A DNA stretch of 64,000 bases from Marivita cryptomonadis (GTDB lineage Bacteria; Pseudomonadota; Alphaproteobacteria; Rhodobacterales; Rhodobacteraceae): assembly GCF_002115725.1 (NCBI RefSeq), contig NZ_JFKD01000006.1:168773-232772 (forward strand), written 5' to 3'. The notes under the pieces were generated by a model. The model was given only the letters and a program-made list of their open reading frames with translations, had not been told where the DNA came from and did not search any database. Within the stretch, counting starts at the first letter, position 1. Every line of letters begins with the position of its first letter. The translations under genes were made by a program, and so were the position numbers. Shown here piece by piece: positions 58,567-64,000 of the stretch.

Positions 58567-60390
58567 TCAGCTTAGCATGCCGCGCCCGTGACCAACTGCC
58601 GATTGCAGCGACTTTATCACCACGAAAGCATCCCGAAGATGACTTCGCTCAAAGTCCGACAGATCTGTCGGGCTTAGAAAATTGTCTGGCATGATGCCAG
58701 TGCGAACCTGCTCTGCCTGATGTTCAAGCCGCGTCTCCGCGATCAGGTCATAGGCGTCGCGCAGATCCTGCCCGCCAGACGCGCTCAGCACCCCGGCGGC
58801 AATCGCAGCCTCAAGCCGGGCGGCGGTGTTTACCGCCGTCAGTTTGCCTTGCAAGGCGTAGATGCGCCCCAGGTCCACAACCGGAACCACGCCGTTGTGC
58901 TTGAGGTCGATCATGTTCTTGTGCTCGCCGGACCGGATCGTCGCGAAGCCGCGCAACAGCCCCAGCGGCGGTGTATGTTTGAGCGAGTTCGACACCATAT
59001 GCGCCACAAAGATCGAATTCGCCGAGGCTTTGCGCAGGGTCTCGGCCTGCAAATCCTCGAACAGGCGCGTGGCACCGCCAATGGGCCGCAGGTCAAACAT
59101 GACGCTGGCCAGCATCTGCGCCTCGGGCGAGGGGGTCTTGATCCAGCCTGCGAAATAGTCGCGCCAGACGCGCACCGGCTGCCGCCAGCGCGGATTGGTC
59201 GCCATCATGTCGCCGGGGCAATAGACATAACCGCAGGTGTCCAGCCCGTCGCAGACGAACCGCGCCAGCGCTTCGAAATAGGGCATGTCGGCGTCGGTCA
59301 CGCTGTCGTCCAGAAACAGGCAATTGTCCTGATCGCTGACGCCCGTCTGCTCTTGGCGCCCCTGCGAACCGCAGGCGAGCCATAGATAGGGCACCGGCGG
59401 CGCGCCCAGCTTTTCTTCGGCCAAGGCCAAAAGGCGGCGCGTGACCGTGTCGGCGACATCGGTGATCAGCCGGGTGATGACCTCGTGACGGTTTCCGCCC
59501 GCCACAAGCTGAGCCAGCAATTGTGGAATGCGCCGGGTGACCTGCGCCATGTCATCGGCACTGCCGGAATGGGCGATTTCGGAGACAAGCTCTGCCGAGC
59601 TGACTGCCTGAAACCGGGTCAGATCCGTCTGGGTGACAATGCCCACCAGCTTGCCTGCTTGACAGACCGGGATATGCCCGATCCGCCGCTCCATCATCAT
59701 GTGCAGCACATCCGACCCAATGGCCGAAGGGGGCAGGGTGACGGGATCGGGTGTCATGACCGTGGTGATCGGCGTGTCGAACGGTAACCCGTCACCGACC
59801 ACCTTTCCCGACAGATCGCGGATCGTTGCGATGCCCTTAAGCGTTTCACCGTCTGCCACGCAGATCGACGACACGCGTGCATCGCGCATCAGGCGGGCAG
59901 CGGTCTGCACATCGGTGGCAGGTGGGCAGGTGAGAGGGGTGGTTGCCATCAACACCTCGACCCGCGTGGTCGCCAGATTGGCGGTGTTCGGCTTTTCGGT
60001 CCGGCTGCGATCAAAGAATCGACGGAACGCCGGGTCTTCGCTCATCGCCTGATGAAACCGCTTGGCAGGAAGCAGAAGAACGGTTGTATCGCTCACCGCG
60101 CGGGCTGAAGTCAGGCTGGCCCCGTCGCGCAGCAGCCCGCGTTCGCCAAAGGAATTGCGGGGCCCCAGCAACGAGATGGGCACGTCATGTTCATCGCGGA
60201 TCTCCACGTCGCCGCGATACACGACATACAACCCGTCCAAAGGCGCACTCAGCGCGTAGATTTCACCCCCAGCCGTCACGGTTTTGACAGTCAAGGCGTC
60301 GATCAACGTCTGCAGCGCCGCGGGTTCCATCGCGTCATAGGGATGGATTGCGGACAGGAATTGGGCAATCGAAAGCGGATCAAGCGTCAT
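58567..60390 (-). CDS. cNMP-binding/CBS-pair/DUF294 putative nucleotidyltransferase
   Basis: A 607-residue signalling protein. Residues ~12-120 form a cyclic-nucleotide-binding domain; 150-265 two CBS motifs (adenylate sensing); 335-365 the DUF294 nucleotidyltransferase signature GSQGRQEQTGVSDQDN with Asp353 and Asp355; 460-600 the DUF294 C-terminal helical domain. This family is commonly linked to acs and ActP-like genes and is thought to act as a uridylyl/nucleotidyltransferase-like regulator; the target protein is unknown. Confidence 0.92.
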   Translation of the reverse strand: MTLDPLSIAQFLSAIHPYDAMEPAALQTLIDALTVKTVTAGGEIYALSAPLDGLYVVYRGDVEIRDEHDVPISLLGPRNSFGERGLLRDGASLTSARAVSDTTVLLLPAKRFHQAMSEDPAFRRFFDRSRTEKPNTANLATTRVEVLMATTPLTCPPATDVQTAARLMRDARVSSICVADGETLKGIATIRDLSGKVVGDGLPFDTPITTVMTPDPVTLPPSAIGSDVLHMMMERRIGHIPVCQAGKLVGIVTQTDLTRFQAVSSAELVSEIAHSGSADDMAQVTRRIPQLLAQLVAGGNRHEVITRLITDVADTVTRRLLALAEEKLGAPPVPYLWLACGSQGRQEQTGVSDQDNCLFLDDSVTDADMPYFEALARFVCDGLDTCGYVYCPGDMMATNPRWRQPVRVWRDYFAGWIKTPSPEAQMLASVMFDLRPIGGATRLFEDLQAETLRKASANSIFVAHMVSNSLKHTPPLGLLRGFATIRSGEHKNMIDLKHNGVVPVVDLGRIYALQGKLTAVNTAARLEAAIAAGVLSASGGQDLRDAYDLIAETRLEHQAEQVRTGIMPDNFLSPTDLSDFERSHLRDAFVVIKSLQSAVGHGRGMLS

Positions 60391-60410
60391 GAAAAGACCT
60401 GTTGTCCTAT

Positions 60411-60445
60411 GTAAAAAGTCCCGCCCCGGAATACCGGCGCGGGAC
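60411..60445 (-). terminator. Terminator of the ActP-like symporter gene
   Basis: On the minus strand GTCCCGC and GCGGGAC form the outer stem with an inner CCGG/CCGG stem, followed by TTTTT. It lies between the symporter stop and the DUF294 start and may be partly read through. Confidence 0.75.
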
Positions 60446-60489
60446 CGCGTTGTCAGGGGTGCGCCGCCATGGCGACGCCTCCTGTTGGC

Positions 60490-62271
60490 TTAGTGGTCCT
60501 GAGCCGCGCCTGCGCCACGGGGCACGCGCACGCTTTCGACCAGCTCTTCGATCTCTTTCGGGATCGGACCTGTCATCTTGGACACGGTGAAGGCCACCGC
60601 GAAGTTGATGACGGCACCAACCGCACCAAAGCTTGTCGATTTGATCGTGCCAAGCAGCGGATCGGCATCGGTAAAGCTGTTGGTGTCAGGGATAAAGAAC
60701 CAACCCTTGTGCAGGAAGATATAGATCACGGTCACGATCAGACCTGTCAGCATACCCGCAACCGCACCTTTGTTGTTCACCTTCGTGAAGATGCCCATCA
60801 TCAGTGCCGGGAAAATCGACGCCGCTGCCAGACCAAAGGCCAGAGCCACGGTTTGCGCCGCAAATCCCGGAGGATTGAGACCCAGATAGGTTGCAACAGC
60901 AATCGCCACCGCCATCGCGATCCGGGCGGACAGAAGTTCACCCTTTTCCGAGATGCTTGGGTTCAGCTGACCCTTGATCAGATCGTGAGACACCGCCGAC
61001 GAGATCGCCAACAAGAGACCCGCCGCTGTCGACAAGGCTGCCGCAAGGCCGCCCGCCGCCACCAGACCGATCACCCAACCGGGAAGGTTGGCAATCTCGG
61101 GGTTGGCCAGAACGAGGATGTCACGGTTGAAGTTGGTCAGTTCGTTGCCCTGCCAGCCATTTGCCGCTGCACGTTCCTGCATCGCCGGACTTGCATCGTT
61201 GTAGTACTGGATGCGGCCGTCGCCGTTCTTGTCTTCCCAGCCCAGAAGGCCGGTCTGCTGCCATGTTGCCATCCAGTCATAGGCCGGATCGGTTTCGATC
61301 TGTTCGACCGACACCGCTTCGCCGCTCGTGCCATTCGGCCAGAACTGTTCGGTGATGTTCAGACGGGCCATCGCACCAACAGCCGGAGCGGTGAGGTACA
61401 GCAGCGCAATGAAGACCAGCGCCCAGCCTGCGGACCAACGTGCGTCAGCAACCTTGGGAACAGTGAAGAAGCGCATGATCACGTGCGGCAGACCTGCCGT
61501 CCCGATCATCAGCGACAGGGTAAAGAGCACCATGTTGAACGTGTCGCCGTGGTGGGCCGTGTATTCGTTGAAGCCAAGCTCGGCCACGATCTGGTCCAGC
61601 TTCGCAAGCAGCGGCTCTCCGCTGGCTTGGTGTTCGCCGAACAGGCCAAGACCCGGGATCGGGTTGCCAGTCAGTTGCAGCGAAATAAAGACCGCCGGAA
61701 TGGTGTAGGCCATGATCAACACGACATACTGCGCAACCTGCGTGTAAGTCACACCTTTCATGCCGCCGAACACCGCGTAGGCGAACACCACACAGGCGCC
61801 GATCAAAAGGCCTGCGGTGTTGCTCACCTCAAGGAAGCGGCCAAAGGCCACGCCCACACCGGTCATCTGACCGATCACGTAGGTCAACGAGGCCACCAGC
61901 AGCGAAATCACAGCCACAAGGCGGGCTGTCGGGCTGTAGAAGCGGTCACCGATGAATTCGGAAACGGTGTATTTGCCGAATTTGCGCAGATAAGGGGCCA
62001 GCAGCAGTGCCAGAAGCACGTAACCGCCCGTCCAACCCATCAGGTAGGTCGAGTTGTCATAGCCGGTAAAGGCAATCAGACCCGCCATCGAGATGAACGA
62101 TGCCGCAGACATCCAGTCCGCCGCTGTCGCCATACCGTTGGTGACCGGGTGAATGCCGCGACCCGCGGCATAGAATTCCGATGTGGATCCCGCGCGGGCC
62201 CAGATCGCGATGCCGATGTAAAGCGCGAAGGACGCGCCCACAAAGAGCAGGTTGATGGTAAACTGATCCAT
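60490..62271 (-). CDS. ActP-like sodium:solute (acetate) symporter, VC_2705 type
   Basis: A 593-residue SSS-family transporter with 13 or more helices. FYAAGRGIHPVTNGMATAADWMSAASFISMAG is the conserved N-terminal half, and GQMTGVGVAFGRFLEV follows. An extracytoplasmic loop (about 305-375) carries an EF-hand-like segment DKNGDGRIQYYN (347-358). It is paired with the DUF4212 gene 5 bp upstream, the standard arrangement of the VC_2705 group, and with acs. Acetate or another short carboxylate is the expected cargo. Confidence 0.94.
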   Translation of the reverse strand: MDQFTINLLFVGASFALYIGIAIWARAGSTSEFYAAGRGIHPVTNGMATAADWMSAASFISMAGLIAFTGYDNSTYLMGWTGGYVLLALLLAPYLRKFGKYTVSEFIGDRFYSPTARLVAVISLLVASLTYVIGQMTGVGVAFGRFLEVSNTAGLLIGACVVFAYAVFGGMKGVTYTQVAQYVVLIMAYTIPAVFISLQLTGNPIPGLGLFGEHQASGEPLLAKLDQIVAELGFNEYTAHHGDTFNMVLFTLSLMIGTAGLPHVIMRFFTVPKVADARWSAGWALVFIALLYLTAPAVGAMARLNITEQFWPNGTSGEAVSVEQIETDPAYDWMATWQQTGLLGWEDKNGDGRIQYYNDASPAMQERAAANGWQGNELTNFNRDILVLANPEIANLPGWVIGLVAAGGLAAALSTAAGLLLAISSAVSHDLIKGQLNPSISEKGELLSARIAMAVAIAVATYLGLNPPGFAAQTVALAFGLAAASIFPALMMGIFTKVNNKGAVAGMLTGLIVTVIYIFLHKGWFFIPDTNSFTDADPLLGTIKSTSFGAVGAVINFAVAFTVSKMTGPIPKEIEELVESVRVPRGAGAAQDH

Positions 62272-62276
62272 GGCTC

Positions 62277-62564
62277 TTATTCCTCCTCGACGCCGTATTC
62301 TTTATCGAGCTTGTTCATCCGCCACGCGTAGAAGAAGATCAGCGCCAAAAAGACGAGGATCGACCCCTGCTGGGCGAACCAGAAGCCAAGATCGGTGCCG
62401 CCGATCTCGATACCGGCAAGCATTGGGCGCAGCAGAATGCCGAACCCGAACGAACAGATGGCCCAGATCACCAGGCTCACCAGAATGATGCGCACATTGG
62501 CCGACCAGTAGCCCGCGTCGGACTTCTGACCAGCCTGCGCCGGTTGTGATGTGTGGTCCGCCAT
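62277..62564 (-). CDS. DUF4212 small partner subunit of the symporter
   Basis: A 95-residue protein with two helices (about 26-48 and 62-84). YWSANVRIILVSLVIWAICSFGFGILL and LGFWFAQQGSILVFLALIFFYAWRMNKLDKEYG are the family hallmarks. It always precedes VC_2705-type symporter genes and likely forms part of the transporter. The start is set by an AGGAGG-type site before the ATG at 62564. Confidence 0.94.
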   Translation of the reverse strand: MADHTSQPAQAGQKSDAGYWSANVRIILVSLVIWAICSFGFGILLRPMLAGIEIGGTDLGFWFAQQGSILVFLALIFFYAWRMNKLDKEYGVEEE

Positions 62565-62590
62565 AGCGGCTCCTCCTCTTCCCTCGTTGA

Positions 62591-62617
62591 ACGTGCCCCG
62601 CAAGCGCGGGGAAACGT
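62591..62617 (-). other. Hairpin between adk and the DUF4212 gene
   Basis: CCCCGC/GCGGGG with a 4-nt loop, closed outside by ACGT/ACGT across a small internal loop. There is no T tract. It could stabilise or partly terminate the acs-adk portion of the transcript and let the symporter genes be expressed differently. Confidence 0.4.
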
Positions 62618-62658
62618 ATCCCATGTGTCGCGGCAACAAGGCCGCGTGTGGCAACCGC

Positions 62659-63351
62659 TTAGGCGGTGGCCTTTGCGACGATCGCGCCAAGCTGTTTGGC
62701 GATGTCGTCAATGGCTCCCATTGCATCCACACGGGCAAGCGCGCCCTGTGCGTCGTAAAATGCAATCAAGGGGGCTGTCTGTGCATGATATGCATCAAGC
62801 CGGGCTGCGACGGTTTCCGCATTGTCATCGGCGCGGCGTTTGAAATCAGTGCCTTGGCACTTGTCGCATTGGCCTTTGGTCGCAGGTGCCTTGAACGTGT
62901 CGTGATAGCCTTCGCCGCAGCCACCGCAGGTGAAACGCCCGGAGATCCGGTCAACCATCGCGGCGTCATCGACATCAAGGCTGACCGCCGCGTCGATCTT
63001 TTGACCGTTTTCGGCCAGCAGCGTGTCCAACGCTTGCGCCTGCACCGTGGTGCGCGGGAACCCGTCAAGGATCACGCCTTTGGCGCAGTCGGCATCGGCC
63101 AGACGGTCGCGCAGGATGGCGATGACGATGGCGTCGCTCACCAAGTCTCCCGCTTCCATCACGGCCTTGGCCTGCTTGCCGGCATCGGTGCCAGCGGCTA
63201 CAGCCGCACGCAGTAGGTCGCCTGTGCTGAGTTGGACAAGGCCGAACTGGTCTTCCAGCATCCGGGCCTGTGTGCCTTTGCCAGCACCCGGAGGGCCAAG
63301 CAGGATCAGAACCGGGGCGGTTGTGGGTGTTGTGCTTCCGTCCATCACCAT
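62659..63351 (-). CDS. adk: Adenylate kinase, zinc-LID type, linked to acs
   Basis: A 230-residue enzyme catalysing AMP + ATP = 2 ADP. P-loop GPPGAGKGTQ at about 19-28; STGDLLRAAV and DGFPRTTVQA follow. The LID has four cysteines (CGGCGEGY...GQCDKCQG), so it should bind zinc. Coupled to acs by TGATG: the start is taken at 63351, with ATG 63345 possible. Acetyl-CoA synthetase makes AMP, so this kinase directly recycles the product. Roseobacters usually also have adk in the ribosomal protein operon; this would be a second copy. Confidence 0.94.
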   Translation of the reverse strand: MVMDGSTTPTTAPVLILLGPPGAGKGTQARMLEDQFGLVQLSTGDLLRAAVAAGTDAGKQAKAVMEAGDLVSDAIVIAILRDRLADADCAKGVILDGFPRTTVQAQALDTLLAENGQKIDAAVSLDVDDAAMVDRISGRFTCGGCGEGYHDTFKAPATKGQCDKCQGTDFKRRADDNAETVAARLDAYHAQTAPLIAFYDAQGALARVDAMGAIDDIAKQLGAIVAKATA

Positions 63352-64000
63352 CACCCCTTATTCATCCGATTTTCGATGAGGTCATCGACGACGGAGGGGT
63401 CAGCGAGAGTGGATGTGTCGCCCAATGCGCCGTAGTCGTTTTCGGCGATCTTGCGCAGGATGCGGCGCATGATCTTGCCGGAGCGGGTTTTCGGCAGGCC
63501 GGGGGCCCATTGGATGAGGTCGGGCGACGCGATGGGGCCGATTTCGGTGCGGACCCAGGTGCGCAGCTCTTTGGTGAGCTCGTCAGACGGCTCAACACCG
63601 TTCATCAGGGTGACGTAGCAATAGATGCCCTGACCCTTGATGGCATGCGGGTAGCCGACCACAGCAGCCTCGGCCACCTTGGCATGCGCGACAAGCGCCG
63701 ATTCCACCTCTGCCGTGCCCATGCGGTGGCCCGACACGTTGATCACGTCGTCCACGCGGCCGGTGATCCAGTAATCCCCGTCCGCGTCGCGCTTGCAGCC
63801 GTCGCCCGAGAAGTAGTAGCCCTTGTAGTCCGAGAAATACGTCTTCTCGAACCGCTCGTGATCGCCCCAGACGGTGCGCATCTGCCCCGGCCAGCTGTCC
63901 TTGATCGCCAGCACGCCCTCGGTTGGGCTGGCATGGATTTCCTCGCCCGATTGCGGGTCGAGAACCACAGGGTGGACGCCGAAGAACGGCTTCATCGCAG
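63351..64000 (-). CDS. acs: Acetyl-CoA synthetase, C-terminal part (N-terminus beyond window)
   Basis: About 215 C-terminal residues of a normally 650-residue AMP-forming enzyme. [40 protein letters not shown] is the adenylate-binding hinge region; [18 protein letters not shown] contains the Gly-Lys lysine that is acetylated to inactivate Acs. The gene runs off the right edge. It activates acetate for central metabolism and is followed by adk and the acetate symporter genes. Confidence 0.96.
   Translation of the reverse strand, partial: AMKPFFGVHPVVLDPQSGEEIHASPTEGVLAIKDSWPGQMRTVWGDHERFEKTYFSDYKGYYFSGDGCKRDADGDYWITGRVDDVINVSGHRMGTAEVESALVAHAKVAEAAVVGYPHAIKGQGIYCYVTLMNGVEPSDELTKELRTWVRTEIGPIASPDLIQWAPGLPKTRSGKIMRRILRKIAENDYGALGDTSTLADPSVVDDLIENRMNKG

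Noticed and set aside
60469..62331. 620-codon open frame opposite the ActP-like gene
   Set aside because: High-GC antisense shadow of a gene with strong family motifs; composition is not protein-like.
1..64000. Mobile elements, prophage genes, CRISPR arrays or integration sites at the tRNAs
   Set aside because: No transposase, integrase, phage structural gene, regularly spaced repeat, or duplicated tRNA 3' end was found.

Overview
The window comes from a high-GC alphaproteobacterial chromosome, almost certainly the Roseobacter group of the Rhodobacteraceae. The evidence is the family profile: a pentahaem-linked Nqr operon, aa3 oxidase ctaD near DUF2244, tripartite tricarboxylate transporters, an RTX/DUF4214 protein, VC_2705-type acetate symport, and Tat-exported PhoX and IorB-type enzymes. 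No prophage, transposase or CRISPR array was seen. Two tRNA genes are present: Leu-GAG and Ser-UGA. Both window edges cut a gene, a UbiH-family hydroxylase at the left and acetyl-CoA synthetase at the right.

Layout. 1-23.3 kb is mostly housekeeping. It holds ubiquinone hydroxylation, a HAD nucleotidase, a cell-envelope glycosyltransferase, carA, a YqeY protein, a ccdAB toxin-antitoxin pair next to ctaD, PhoX, a LytTR regulator with lipB, a GntR-AbrB operon with a perfect palindrome over its start, an AEC transporter, and a SPOR-dacC-tmk-holB-tatD-MBL run. 23.6-31.8 kb holds a nine-gene minus-strand operon, nqrABCDEF-apbE-nqrM-CBS, divergent from a secreted pentahaem cytochrome c. NqrB is short and lacks the usual flavinylation motif. 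31.8-42.4 kb holds a Kef-type antiporter, an RTX/DUF4214 protein, an operon of renalase-like, ICMT-like, UbiG-like and DUF4149-like genes, a DEAD-box helicase preceded by a strongly foldable element, and an IorAB-type molybdenum hydroxylase.

42.5-51.2 kb is one tightly overlapping plus-strand operon. It encodes an SQR/fumarate-reductase-like complex, a two-subunit class I fumarase-like hydro-lyase, a CaiB/BaiF CoA-transferase placed between those two subunits, a sulfite-oxidase-like molybdoenzyme and a TPP enzyme. It is followed by a convergent LysR-TauE/SafE-GST operon and the divergent tctCBA uptake system. Together they look like a complete uptake, conversion and sulfite-handling module for a carboxylate, possibly a sulfonated one; the substrate cannot be read from the sequence. 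56.6-64 kb is an acetate-utilisation neighbourhood: acs, a dedicated adenylate kinase, DUF4212, an ActP-like symporter, a cNMP-CBS-DUF294 signalling protein, and a membrane-tethered HAMP/PAS-like/DnaQ-type exonuclease.

Regulation visible in the sequence includes a near-consensus FNR box upstream of ctaD, a weaker one between nqrA and the cytochrome gene, dyads upstream of ccdA, the GntR gene, the FrdB-like operon and tctC, and several Rho-independent terminators.
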